DNA of 64,000 nt from Mytilus galloprovincialis (lineage: Eukaryota > Mollusca > Bivalvia > Mytilida > Mytilidae), in contig NC_134850.1 of the NCBI RefSeq assembly GCF_965363235.1, forward strand, positions 45,132,602 to 45,196,601, read 5' to 3'. Of this stretch, positions 25,601-34,815 are shown piece after piece. The translations under genes were made by a program, and so were the position numbers. How positions within the stretch are numbered: the stretch's first letter is position 1; each line of letters starts with the position of its first letter. The notes under the pieces were generated by a model. The model worked only from the letters and a program-made list of their open reading frames with translations, was not told where the DNA came from and did no database searches.

Positions 25601-26415
25601 TCTCACTCTGAGTCTCAGTGACTGCTGTGGAAAGTAAACTTGAATTGATAGTACAAAAATAAAACACAATAGGCCTAATTACATTGTTCATACACTTTTA
25701 TCTGGGATTTGTAACTATTTTACATGTACAGTTGAATTAGTTTTGAAAATAATATTAACCAGCTACATGTATACATGTGTCAATGAAACAAAGGCAATAG
25801 TATCCCTCAGAGCAATCTGCTCTTTGATTGTAATTAATGATTAGTTTTTTTATCTCACAAACGGCAAACTAATAGTCTATTTAACATCAGTATGTCTACT
25901 GTGAGATGATTTAAAGTTCTAGCATGTCTATTTAGAGGGTCACACTCTATGCATAGATATAAAACAAAACTTAAGCACCAGATATCGGATATATTAATAT
26001 ATAGATTATTATAGGATGTCATCTTTACCTTTAATAGTTGGCAGTCGTAATAGTCAGCTTTTTCTCCCGTCAATCCACGTTTGATTTTGGAATTTTACTT
26101 CAACAGGCCTGCATTTTTGGCAGGTTTACAACCTAATGTGTAGTTACACTAAATGTTTTAGAAATGATGCTAAAAATATTTTTAATTTTAGTAATTTAAT
26201 TGTGATCAAAATAAATGTATTAGCATAATTATATGGTCTTGAATTTAGTAAAATAATTTTTAATCCCTCATATATTTACTTTTCAGGTTGACCATACTAT
26301 TGTGATGTACTTAATAAGTCCCAAAGGAGAATTTGTTGATTATTATGGAAAAGATAAAACTGCACTTCAAGCTTCAAAAAGCATAGCACAACATATGAGA
26401 CTTCATAGAAAATAA
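13397..26415 (+). CDS. SCO1: SCO1, mitochondrial copper chaperone for cytochrome c oxidase (6 coding exons)
   Basis: Exons 13397-13648, 14185-14275, 17218-17415, 18504-18596, 24433-24548 and 26287-26415 join in phase with GT-AG introns. They give 292 aa, against 301 in human SCO1. The product is anchored in the inner mitochondrial membrane and delivers copper to the CuA site of COX2. Residues 1-84 look like a basic, Ser-rich mitochondrial presequence and linker. A PVTWK motif and membrane helix lie at about 86-108. The thioredoxin-like domain follows, with CPDIC at 162-166 and the third copper ligand His253 in VDHTIVMY. These correspond to C169, C173 and H260 of the human protein at a constant offset of 7. 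The frame stays open upstream to an acceptor at 13381 (TTTTTTTTCAG), so a 5' exon, coding or not, is likely. All key residues are intact. Confidence 0.97.
13815..14115. repeat. tRNA-type SINE in SCO1 intron 1
   Basis: A B-box-like GTTCGATTCCCGACTGGG sits near 13829, followed by a body with GTGTTAAGAGAGAGCCAT, TTGCACGTTAAAGACATCC and a CAAGGCAGAACTCGTACCC segment. The same body order recurs, diverged, at about 46330-46460, so this is a dispersed family. The A-box half looks truncated. The remaining intron sequence is unremarkable. Confidence 0.65.
14185..14275 (+). CDS. SCO1: SCO1 coding exon 2 (membrane anchor)
   Basis: Encodes the conserved PVTWK start of the mature region and the hydrophobic segment around residues 90-106, followed by KKKRE. 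It begins in phase 0 after TTTTAG and ends in phase 1 before GTAAGC. Confidence 0.95.
14620..15560. mobile_element. Degenerate Tc1/mariner-pogo-like element in SCO1 intron 2
   Basis: The right edge contains GACTTCGACATAACGAGAGT-TGACTGTAC. Its reverse complement is the kind of terminus seen on pogo/Tigger-type elements (ACAGTCAACTCTCGTTATGTCGAA). The left side (14630-14760) has multiple GAGTCGAA motifs and GGTCCCGAAC, a decayed partner of GTCGAAGT...GGTCCG. No transposase frame survives. The left boundary is approximate. Confidence 0.45.
15590..15775 (+). repeat. Mussel interspersed repeat, partial copy (AAATTGAGAATGGAA family)
   Basis: Contains AATAAAATTGAGAATGGAAT, an AAAGAGACAACCACC block and GCCCCTAAACAAA. 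Diverged copies occur at 23085-23480 (longer) and, in reverse orientation, at about 31640-32230. This copy is truncated at its right side. Confidence 0.7.
15801..16475. mobile_element. MITE with ATTAAAGGGGCACTA termini, SCO1 intron 2
   Basis: Starts ATTAAAGGGGCACTAACTAC and ends in the inverse, CTAGTGCCCCTTTAAT, giving about 15 bp of terminal inverted repeat with a weaker extension. The interior has no coding potential. Because the termini are palindromic with their flanks, the target duplication (TA or TTAA) cannot be fixed. Confidence 0.7.
17218..17415 (+). CDS. SCO1: SCO1 coding exon 3 (CPDIC copper site)
   Basis: Encodes residues 115-179, including [11 protein letters not shown], the [18 protein letters not shown] block with copper ligands C162 and C166, and the following helix. 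It is bounded by TTATAG and GTAAGT, phase 1 on both sides. Confidence 0.97.
18504..18596 (+). CDS. SCO1: SCO1 coding exon 4
   Basis: Encodes [20 protein letters not shown], the second conserved strand of the thioredoxin-like fold (human LFISIDPERDT). Phase 1 on both sides, with acceptor TTGCAG and donor GTAAAT. Confidence 0.97.
18800..18910 (+). repeat. Degenerate mussel repeat (CTCATTGTTGGAGG family), SCO1 intron 4
   Basis: Contains GGAGCCTTTTATAGCAGACT, CTCATTGTTGGAGG and CCTATAATTGCTAA. The same series of motifs occurs, better preserved, at about 47195-47275, and in scraps at 4880-5040 and 21777-21815. Confidence 0.55.
18991..20998. repeat. 47-bp minisatellite, about 40 units, SCO1 intron 4
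   Basis: The tandem unit of 47 bp is built around CTTAGATAATTAGTGTGTTT, TGTCTTGATGTAACGTGTG and TTCAGA. A 56-bp variant with an extra CATGTTGAT recurs at least six times, sometimes in adjacent pairs. Units differ mainly at a TAACG/TTACG position and are otherwise nearly identical, suggesting recent expansion. One MITE interrupts the array. Confidence 0.97.
20307..20466. mobile_element. MITE (CAGTGGCGGAT termini) inside the minisatellite
   Basis: Begins CAGTGGCGGATGCAG and ends CTGGATCCGCCACTG, with inverted purine/pyrimidine-rich arms (GGGGGGTGC / CCCCCC). Related copies: 42362-42486, a degenerate one at about 32800-32915, and a scrap at about 63137-63215. The insertion splits a single minisatellite unit, with TGTT on each side, so it postdates the array. 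Confidence 0.85.
21309..21625 (+). repeat. Interspersed repeat (GGGCATTATGTTTTCTGGTC family), copy 1
   Basis: Contains TATGCCCCATTTATGGGCAT, a CTGTCTGTCTG tract, AGTTTTTGGTCAAGGTAGTT, a TTGATGAAGTTGAAGTC block and a closing GTGGGGCATCTGTGTACTAT. The copy at 34510-34815 has the same blocks in the same order. I recognise this as a high-copy bivalve repeat. Confidence 0.75.
21937..22132. mobile_element. Small MITE (TACTGTAGATTCACTTATTT), SCO1 intron 4
   Basis: The left end, TACTGTAGATTCACTTATTT, and the right end, AATGTATCTACAATACT, are imperfect inverted repeats. The interior TTTCGTGGAT...TCGTGGATCG and GACAATTGGTATCCAAC segments are typical of a small bivalve MITE family. Confidence 0.6.
22133..23080. 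other. SCO1 intron 4, nothing recognised
   Basis: AT-rich intron sequence. No repeats, open frames or motifs that I can support. Confidence 0.5.
23085..23480 (+). repeat. Mussel interspersed repeat, long copy (SCO1 intron 4)
   Basis: Runs from AATAAAATTGAGAATGGAAA through AGAGACAACAACCCGACC, CAGCTGGCCCCTAAACAAA, GCCAGAGGCTCCTGACTTGG and CGGCGGGGTTAAACATGTTT to AAATTCAGTTCAAGAGAA. A reverse-orientation copy is inserted into the element at 30343-32604, and a partial copy lies at 15590. I remember this family as very abundant in Mytilus. Confidence 0.8.
23880..23962 (+). repeat. Short tandem repeat with CRE-like TGACGTCA motifs
   Basis: About three units of 32-33 bp containing ATGACGTCATCAGGCATGG and TGTCTTTTT; the last unit is degenerate (ATGATGTCAC). 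Each of the first two units carries the palindrome TGACGTCA. It lies inside SCO1 intron 4, and any regulatory role is untested. Confidence 0.6.
24433..24548 (+). CDS. SCO1: SCO1 coding exon 5
   Basis: Encodes [16 protein letters not shown] followed by the [16 protein letters not shown] segment, which matches the conserved YRVYYSPGPKDEDEDYI region of human SCO1. Enters in phase 1 after TTTCAG and leaves in phase 0 at ATT|GTAAGT. Confidence 0.97.
24549..26286. other. SCO1 intron 5, nothing recognised
   Basis: Ordinary AT-rich intron of about 1.7 kb. No repeat family or open frame recognised. Confidence 0.6.
26287..26415 (+). CDS. SCO1: SCO1 coding exon 6 (copper-ligand His, stop)
   Basis: Begins [16 protein letters not shown], supplying His253, the third copper ligand, and ends HMRLHRK-stop at 26415. 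Acceptor TTTTCAG. The 3' untranslated sequence runs almost directly into the mobile element that starts near 26439. The first ATTAAA after the element is at 28749, so the transcript's polyadenylation site may lie in or beyond the element. Confidence 0.97.
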   Translation, partial: VDHTIVMYLISPKGEFVDYYGKDKTALQASKSIAQHMRLHRK

Positions 26416-26438
26416 CTTTTTTTCACTGTTTTTTATTT

Positions 26439-28743
26439 AGCTCACCTGGCCCAAAGGGCCAAGTGAGCTTTTCTCATCACTTGGCGTCCGGCGTCCGTCG
26501 TCGTCCGTCGTCGTCGTCGTCGTCGTCCGTCGTCGTCCTGCGTTAACTTTTACAAAAATCTTCTCCTCTGAAACTACTGGGCCAAATTTAACCAAACTTG
26601 GCCACAATCATCATTGGGGTATCTAGTTTAAAAAATGTGTCCGGTGACCCGCCCAACCAACCAAGATGGCCGCCATGGCTAAAAATAGAACATAGGGGTA
26701 AAATGCAGTTTTTGGCTTATAACTCAAAAACCAAAGCATTTAGAGCAAATCTGACATGGGGTAATATTGTTCAACAGGTCAAGATCTATCTGCCCTGAAA
26801 TTTTCAGATGAATCGGACATTTCGTTGTTGGGTTGCTCCCCCTGAAATGGTAATTTTAAGGAAATTTTTCTGTTTTTGGTTATTATCTTGAATATTATTA
26901 TAGATAGAGATAAACTGTAAACAGCAATAATGTTCAGCAAAGTAAGATCTACAAATAAGTCAACATGATCAAAATGGTCAGTTGACCACTTTAGGAGTTA
27001 TTGCCCTTTATAGTCAATTTTTAACCATTTTTCGTAAATCTTAGTAATCTTTTAGAAAAATCTTCTCCTCTGAAACTACTGGGTCAAATTTAACCAAACT
27101 TGGCCACAATCATCATTGGGGTATCTAGTTTAAAAAATGTGTCCGGAGCCCCGACCAACCAACCAAGATGGCCGCCATGGCTAAAAATAGAACATAGGGG
27201 TAAAATGCAGTTTTTGGCTTATAACTCAAAAAACCAAAGCATTTAGAGCAAATCTGATAGCAATAATATTGTTCATCAGGTCAAGATCTACCTGCCCTGA
27301 AATTTTCAGATGAATCGGACAATTCGTTGTTGGGTTGCTACCCCTGAAATGGTAATTTTAAGGAAATTTTGCTGTTTTTGGTTATTATCTTGAATATTAT
27401 TATAGATAGAGATAAACTGTAACAGCAATAATGTTCAGCAAAGTAAGATCTACAAATAAGTCAACATGACCAAAATGGTCAGTTGACCACTTTAGGAGTT
27501 ATTGCCCTTTATAGTCAATTTTTAACCATTGTTCGTAAATCTTAGTGATCTTTTAGAAAAATCTTCTCCTCTGAAACTACTGGGCCAAATTTAACCAAAC
27601 TTGGCCATAATCATCATTGGGGTATCTAGTTTAAAAAATGTGTCCGGTGACCCGCCCAACCAACCAAGATGGCCGCCATGGCTAAAAATAGAACATAGGG
27701 GTAAAATGCAGTTTTTGGCTTATAACTCAAAAACCAAAGCATTTAGAGCAAATCTGATTGCAGTAATATTGTTCATCAGGTCAAGATCTACCTGCCCTGA
27801 AATTTTCAGATGAATCGGACAATTCGTTGTTGGGTTGCTGCCCCTGAAATGGTAATTTTAAGGAAATTTTGCTGTTTTTGGTTATTATCTTGAATATTAT
27901 TATAGATAGAGATAAACTGTAAACAGCAATAATGTTCAGCAAAGTAAGATCTACAAATAAGTCAACATGACCAAAATGGTTAGTTGACCACTTTAGGAGT
28001 TATTGCCCTTTATAGTCAATTTTTAACCATTTTTCGTAAATCTTAGTAATCTTATAGAAAAATCTTCTCCTCTGAAACTACTGGGCCAAATTTAACCAAA
28101 CTTGGCCATAATCATCATTTGGATATCTAGTTAAAAAAATGTGTCCGGTAACTCGACCAACAAACCAAGATGGTCGCCATGGCTAAAAATAGAACATGGG
28201 GTAAAATGCAGTTTTTGGCTTATAACTCAAAAACCAAAGCATTAAGAGCAAATCTGACAGGAAGTAAAATTGTTGATCAGGTCACGATCTATCTGCCCTG
28301 GAATTTCAGATGAATCGGATAATCGGTTGTTAGGTTGCTGCCCCTAAATTGGTAATTTTGAGGAAATTTTGCTGTTTTTTTGTTATTATCTTGAATATTA
28401 TTATAGATAGAGATAAACTGTAAACAGCAATAATGTACAGCAAAGTAAGAACTAAAAATAAGTCAGTATGACCAAAATAGTCAATTGACCCCCTTAGGAG
28501 TTATTGCCCTTCATAGTCAATTTTTAACAATTTTCTTAAAATTTGAAGATTTTCAATAACATTTTCCACAGAAAGTACTGTTATAGATAGAGATAATTGT
28601 AAGCAGCAAGAATGTTTAGTAAAGTAAGATCTACAAACACATCACCATCACCAAAACACAATTTTGTCATGAATCCATCTGTGTCCATTGTTTAATATTC
28701 ACATAGACCAAGGTGAGCGACACAGGCTCTTTAGAGCCTCTAG
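26439..28743 (+). mobile_element. Helentron-like non-autonomous element, copy 1 (four internal units)
   Basis: The 5' end has AGCTCACCTGGCCCAAAGGG, including a GGCCCAAAGGGCC hairpin, then a GTCGTC microsatellite. The body is four tandem units of about 500 bp starting near 26554, 27056, 27557 and 28057 (each begins ATCTTCTCCTCTGAAACTAC). The 3' end has AGGTGAGCGACACAGG, a GGCTCTTTAGAGCC hairpin, then CTAG. GCTCACCT near the 5' end and AGGTGAGC near the 3' end are inverted copies. Subterminal inverted repeats, a 3' hairpin just before CTAG and internal tandem units resemble Helentron-associated elements (HINEs). That class assignment is inference. The recurring frames of about 66-70 codons inside are artefacts of the repeat. 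Confidence 0.75.
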
Positions 28744-29079
28744 TTTATATTAAAATGTTTATGAATACCATTATTATTCATTGGGTACAACATACTACTT
28801 ATTATAAGTCTGTAAAAGTGGGCTCCAGACTAAAGATTCTAAACATTCTAAAGGGACCATCACATACACAAGTAAAAATTAACTGACAACGCCATGGCAA
28901 AAAAAAAAAGAAAAAGACAAACAATGATAAACAAAACACATCATAGAAAAGTCAAGTCTAGGCAACATGAACTCTGTCAAAAACTGGGGGTGATTGTGAT
29001 TGGTAATGTTAGTAAAAACTAATGCATGAGTCTAATTTGGTACCTCGTATTCAAGGAAAAGAGGAAGGTATTGTAAACA
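28744..29079. other. Intergenic, nothing recognised
   Basis: About 340 bp of AT-rich sequence between two mobile elements. It includes an A-run near 28900. Confidence 0.5.
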
Positions 29080-29672
29080 AAAGGAGTAGGTCCGGTAAGG
29101 ACCGATTTTGGCCTCAAATTTCAGATTCATCTGACAAAAAATTTTGACCACTTTTTAAACACTTAAGTGTCTATTTCATTTGAATCAATTAGTTTATGTA
29201 AAAGATTTGAAGTGATTTAGTCATTAAAAACGATCCGATTCAAGCTCAAATATGAAAAATCAACCAAATATGCCGAAAAATGTCACTTTTCGGATGGTTT
29301 TTGTCCAAAATGAAAGTGGCCGCATCCGTGTTCATCCTCAACCTTTATATATGTTATGTTTTATCATAAAATACAACTTCCATTTCAATATTAAGGATGA
29401 ACACGAATGCGGCCACTTTCGTTTTACACGAAAACCGTCTAAAATTTAACTAAAATGCTAGAATTTTGAAGAATTCAGTAATTTAGCATGACTTTAAGGT
29501 GCCAGTACCCGATATATGTTCATTGTATAGTCAAAAATAGCCCATATTTATGTAGCAGAAGCACTCTACTGTTCAATAAATAACTAAAAGTTTACATTTT
29601 ATCAACTTTGATCAGTTTATCAAACTGCGATATTTTGAGGCCAAAATGGGCTCTTACTGGACCTACTCCTTT
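29080..29672. mobile_element. MITE with AAAGGAGTAGGTCC termini and internal palindrome, copy 1
   Basis: Terminal inverted repeats of about 39 bp (AAAGGAGTAGGTCCGGTAAG ... inverse at 29634-29672) with 4-5 mismatches. In the middle (about 29307-29425) is a second inverted repeat built of GAAAGTGGCCGCATCCGTGT and its complement. A second copy lies inverted at 35539-36122. The 65-codon frame at 29252-29449 spans the internal palindrome and is conserved between the copies only because the element is. Confidence 0.9.
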
Positions 29673-29871
29673 GAACAAAACAGTCATAATCTATGAAACA
29701 CATTCCATAACAAACAAACAACTGGTTGCAGTGGATGGACAGCAGTATTTACCACTTCCAAATTTTCGACATGTATTTCATTTAAAGCCTCATATTCATA
29801 AAATGTTGGAAATCACATTTTAAATTTTTCTTGAGCCTCTTCTGTTTTTAAGTGGATTTTCCAAGTATAAA

Positions 29872-30097
29872 GTTATCAAAGGTACCAGGATTATAATTTA
29901 ATACCTCAGATGCGTGTTTTGTCTACATAAGACTCATCAGTGACGCTCAGATAAAAAAAGTTGTAAAGCCAAACCAGTACAAAGTTGAAGAGCATTGAGG
30001 ACCCAAAATTCCAAAATGTTGTTCCACTTATGGCTAAGGTAATCTATTCCTGGGATAAGAAAATCCTTAGTTTTTTTCGAAAAATTGAAAGTTTTGT
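29872..30097 (+). repeat. Interspersed repeat (TATCAAAGGTACCAGGATTA family), copy 1
   Basis: Begins GTTATCAAAGGTACCAGGAT and contains CATAAGACTCATCAGTGACG, AAGTTGAAGAGCATTGAGGA and AAAATCCTTAGTTTTT. The copy at 51716-51940 is colinear and in the same orientation. Reverse-strand scraps occur near 63065 (GATGAGTCTTATGTAGACGA). Confidence 0.85.
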
Positions 30098-30342
30098 AAG
30101 CAGGAAATTTATAAAAATGACCATATAATTGAAATTAATATCGGTCATTGATTTGTTGATGTACTGCAGGTGGGAGGGCGGCTGCCAAACAGTGTCCTTT
30201 CAATAGCATGAAAAACCTTTTGAATAACTTTTTAAGATGTTGTTTCCTGAGACTAAATGATGGTCAAGTTCAAGTTTCACAATTTTATTTTTTCTCGTTG
30301 TTGAGTTATTGCCCTTTCTAATATCCTTAAGTGGTACTTTTT

Positions 30343-32604
30343 AGCTCACCTGGCCCAAAGGGCCAAGTGAGCTTTTCCCATCACTTTGCGTCCGGCGTCA
30401 TCGTCCGTCGTCGTCCGTTGTCGTCGTCCGTCGTCGTTAACTTTTACAAAAATCTTCTCCTCTGAAACTGCTGGGCCAAATTAAACCAAACTTGGCCACA
30501 ATCATCATTGGGGTATCTAGTTTAAAAAATGTGTGGCGTGACCCCGCCAACCAACCAAGATGGCCGCCATGGCTAAAAATAGAACATAGGGGAAAAATGC
30601 AGTTTTTGGCTTATAACTCAAAAACCAAAGAATTTAGAGCAAATCTGACTGGGGGTAAAATTGTTTATCAGGTCAAGATCTATCTGCCCTGAAATTTTCA
30701 GATGAATCAGACAACCCGTTGTTGGGTTGCTGCCCCTGAATATGTAATTTTAAGGAAATTTTGCTGTTTTGGTTATTATCTTGAATATTATTATAGATAA
30801 AGATAAACTGTAAACAGCAATAATGTTCAGCAAAGTAAGATTTACAAATAAGTCAACATGACCGAAATGGTCAGTTGACCCCTTTAGGAGTTATTGCCCT
30901 TTATAGTCAATTTTTAACCATTTTTCGTAAATCTTAGTAATCTATTACAAAAATCTTCTCCTCTGAAACTACATGGCCAAATTAATCCAAACTTGGCCAT
31001 AATCATCTTTGGGGTATCTAGTTTAAAAAATGTGTGGTGTAACCCGGCCAAGCAACCAAGATGGCCGCCATGGCTAAAAATAGAACATAGGGGAAAAATG
31101 CAGTTTTTGGCTTATAACTCAAAAACCAAAGCATTTAGAGCAAATCTGATTGGGCTAAAATTGTTTATCAGGTCAAGATCTATCTGCCCTGAAATTTTCA
31201 GATGAATCGGACAACCTGTTGTTGGGTTGCTGCCCCTGAATTGGTAATTTTAAGGAAATTTTGCTGTTTTTGGTTATTATCTTGAATATTATTATAGATA
31301 GAGATAAACTGTAAACAGCAATAATGTTCAGCAAAGTAAGATTTACAAATAAGTCAACATGACCGAAATGGTCAGTTGACCCTTTAGGAGTTATTGCCCT
31401 TTATAGTCAATTTTTAACCATTTTTCTTAAATCTTAGTGATCTTTTACAAAAATCTTCTCCTCTGAAAATACTGGGCCAAATTAATCCAGACTTGGCCAC
31501 AATCATCATTGGGGTATCTAGTTTAAAAAATGTGTCCGGTGACCCGGCCAACTAACCAAGATGGCCGCCACGCCTAAAAATAGAACATAGGGGTAAAATG
31601 CAGTTTTTGGCTTATAACTCAACTTATGACACGGGTTATGTTCTTCTCATATATGTTATGATGGTATGATACTAAACCCCTAACGGGAAGGATTGTGCCT
31701 GATGTTCATATGATGAAATCATAATCTTTCAGTCAGTTTAATTGAAGTCTGGAGCTGGCATGTCAGTTAACTGCTAGTAGTCTGTTGTTATTTATGTATT
31801 ATTGTCATTTTGTTTATTTTCTTTGGTTACATTTTCTGACATCAGACTCGGACTTCTCTTGAACTGAATTTTAATGTGCGTATTGTTATGCGTTTACTTT
31901 TCTACATTGGTTAGAGGTATAGGGGGAGGGTTGAGATCTCACAAACATGTTTAACCCCGCCGCATTTTTGCGCCTGTCCCAAGTCAGGAGCCTCTGGCCT
32001 TTGTTAGTCTTGTATTATTTTAATTTTAGTTTCTTGTGTACAATTTGGAAATTAGTATGGCGTTCATTATCACTGGACTAGTATATATTTGTTTAGGGGC
32101 CAGCTGAAGGACGCCTCCGGGTGCGGGAATTTCTCGCTACATTGAAGACCTGTTGGTGACCCTCTGCTGTTGTTTTTTATTTGGCCGGGTTGTTGTCTCT
32201 TTGACACATTCCCCATTTCCATTCTCAATTTTATTATCTTGAATATTATTATAGATAGAGATAAATTGTAAACAGCAATAATGTACAGCAAAGTAAGACC
32301 TAAAAAGAAGTCAACATGACCAAAATGGTCAATTGACCCCTAAGGAGTTATTGCCCTTTATATAGTCATTTTTTTAACAAATTTCACAAAATTTGTAAAA
32401 TTTTACTAACATTTTCCACTGTAACTACTGGGTCAAGTTCATTAAAGATAGAGATAATTGTAAGCAGCAAGAATGTTCAGTAAAGTAAGATCTACAAACA
32501 CATCACCATCACCAAACCACGATTTTGTCTTGAATCCATCTGTGTCCTTTGTTTAGTATTCACATAGACCAAGGTGAGCGACACAGGCTCTTTAGAGCCT
32601 CTAG
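30343..32604 (+). mobile_element. Helentron-like element, copy 2 (interrupted)
   Basis: Same 5' and 3' termini as the copy at 26439-28743, in the same orientation, but with three internal unit starts (about 30448, 30950 and 31449). The third unit is broken at about 31623, after CTTATAACTCAA, and resumes at about 32231 (TTATTATCTTGAATATT). The intervening 0.6 kb is a reverse-orientation copy of the AAATTGAGAATGGAA-family repeat. Roughly 130 bp expected between the breakpoints is missing. Confidence 0.75.
31623..32230 (-). repeat. Mussel interspersed repeat inserted in Helentron-like copy 2
   Basis: Reverse complement of the family at 23085-23480: AAACATGTTTAACCCCGCCG, CCAAGTCAGGAGCCTCTGGC, TTTGTTTAGGGGCCAGCTGA and TTCCATTCTCAATTTTATTA read through it. 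It extends about 200 bp beyond the part matched at 23085, so it may be the longer copy. Confidence 0.8.
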
Positions 32605-34260
32605 TTTGTGAATGAGTTATTTCCCTGTGAACAGAAATGATTAGTTACATAGTGCATAAAATATGATTACACTAAGCCTTTATACATAATTTTCACCTAT
32701 TATCAGCTTACTAAGTATATGGTTAATGTCTTATCTCACAATAATAAGTGGAGTGACAGATTTATTTGAAAATTTCTGTTTTCTAAGTGATGATGATCAT
32801 AGGCGGATCCAGGGGGTTGGGGGTGGCTGGGCCCAAAAATTGGTTGATTATATAGGGAATCATTAAAGCATGACTGGAGCTGGCCCCTTATGAAAAGTTC
32901 TGGATCCACCACTGATGATTAAAAGTTATTTAGGAGTTGTATAAAATACAGGTAGAAATTTACTGTTCATTATTCGACATTTTGAAGATAAAAACAGATA
33001 AGTTTAAAGATTTTTGAAAGTTATTATATTAATGATAAATGACATTTTTTCTTTTTTTTCTTGTTTTGGTAAAGAAGAATTTTGTGGTAGGTTTGTTTGT
33101 ACTCTGTAAAAACTAATTTTCTGAATGCTATGCTTTTGATGTAGTGAACATAAATTGAGTATATATAGGGTTCTTTGAAATGATGAATCCAAACCTGTAT
33201 TTATTGGGAGTAAATATTTTTGACATGCTAGATTTGTAAACCTTCATGTATTGTTTTAATATCTGGATAGAAGCATAGATATAGCAGCTGAAGAAAAAAG
33301 TGTGATTTGAAAAAAATGTGAATTTTACTGACTAATCATCAACTAGACAGAGTAAGATCTCTTCAGTACAATTAAGACTCAGTTTTGTTTAAAATTTAGG
33401 AGTTGAATAGTTTACAAGAAATTAAAAAAATAATGAACAGGTGCGGAATGTCCCCCAGGACAACATCTAGTTGTACTTAAAAGTATAAAAAAAGAAGATA
33501 TGGTGTAATTGCTAATGAGACAACTCTCTCCATAAGAGACCAAATGGCACAGAAATTAACAACTATAGGTAACTGTACGGTCTTCAAAAATAAGAAAAGT
33601 CTGTACTGCATAGTCTGCTATTTATACAACACTTTTTGTTCATATGAAAATAGTAAACAAAAAATAATATTTATATAAGTATTTCACAGTTTTGCCTAGC
33701 TGCAAGCTTACAGTAAAGAACAATTGATTTATATGTGGTTAATTTACTCTCAGGAGGTATTATATGAAATGATAATTGCCTGTACACTTTAGCCTGATTT
33801 TGGTTTTAAAATACACTCACATGCTGATCAACTGATGTACGTCAAACGTGAATCCCACACCAGAGTTCATGTTTACCGAATCATGTGCCCTTCAGGGTGA
33901 GGATTCGGTCCCAGTACTTAAAATCGTTCAATCCTTTATGGGTGGATTTAATATAGGCTAACAAAATCGTATTAAAAAAGGCAATGAATGAGGTTGCTTT
34001 ATTTTATATTCTGGTATGCCTTTTTGTGCTTCCTTGTTACATATTTGTTTGTTTTTATAGTGATTAAGATAATAACGCAATGTTGACTGCTGTACCCCTA
34101 TTGTTGTCATATTTACCTGTCTGTTTTGTTCACACATCGTTGTCAATATAATGGAATTGATGCGACTGGCATACAAGTGAGAGATTTAGCTTGCTTAAAA
34201 ACCAGGTTCAATCCACTATTTTCTACGTAAGAAAATGTCTGTACCAAGTCGGGAACATGA
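32605..34260. other. Intergenic with two repeat scraps
   Basis: A degenerate member of the CAGTGGCGGATCC MITE family lies at about 32800-32915 (AGGCGGATCCAG ... CTGGATCCACCACTG). A mussel repeat fragment lies at about 33483-33620 (AATTGCTAATGAGACAACTC, CACAGAAATTAACAACTATA); its second half recurs at about 6118-6150. No gene seen. Confidence 0.55.
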
Positions 34261-34261
34261 C

Positions 34262-34390
34262 AGTTGTTATCCATTCGTTTGATGTGTTTGAGTTTTTGTT
34301 TTTGTCATTTAATTAGGAACTTTCCGTTTGAATTTTCCCCGGAGTTCAGTATTTTCGTGATTTTAGTTTTTTGTTAGTTTTTTGTTGTTT
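34262..34390 (+). repeat. Interspersed repeat fragment (CCATTCGTTTGATGTGTTTG), copy 1
   Basis: Contains ATCCATTCGTTTGATGTGTT, a TTAGGAACTTTCCGTTTGAA segment and CGGAGTTCAGTATTTTCGTG. A colinear copy is at about 53770-53890. The family is familiar from Mytilus. Confidence 0.7.
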
Positions 34391-34509
34391 CAGATGTGCC
34401 TTCCCGTCGTTCTTTTATTTAAATTTTATATGTGATTCTGACACCCATTACCATGTGGACATAGTATATGATTCTGATACCCATGATATTGACAGAATTC
34501 ATTCTATTA

Positions 34510-34815
34510 GGGTAACAGATTTTTATGCCACATTTATGGGCATTATGTTTTCTGGTCTGTACGTCCGTTTGTTCATTAGTCTGTCCGTCCGATCGTCCCG
34601 TTTCAGGTTAAAGTTTTGGTTAAAGTTTTTGGTCGAGGTAGTTTTTGATGAAGTTAAAGTCCGATCAACTTTAAACTTAGTAAACATGTTCCCTATGATA
34701 TGATCTTTCTAATTTTAATGCCAAATTAGAGATTTTATCCCATTTTTACGGTCTACTGAACACAGAAACTGATAGTGCGGATAAGGCATCCGTGTACATG
34801 GGACACATTCTTGTT
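34510..34815 (+). repeat. Interspersed repeat (GGGCATTATGTTTTCTGGTC family), copy 2
   Basis: Colinear with 21309-21625: TTTATGGGCATTATGTTTTC, then a GTCCGTCCGATCGTCCCG tract, GGTAGTTTTTGATGAAGTT and a closing GGCATCCGTGTACATGG. Confidence 0.8.

Noticed and set aside
29252..29449. A 65-codon frame conserved with one at 35753-36022
   Set aside because: Both span the internal palindrome of the same MITE, so conservation reflects the shared element. The frame reads through an inverted repeat and shows no domain.
26598..31205. Recurring frames of about 66-70 codons (M.(T/I)II.GVSSLKNV...)
   Set aside because: They coincide with the internal units of the Helentron-like elements, end at differing points and match no protein family.
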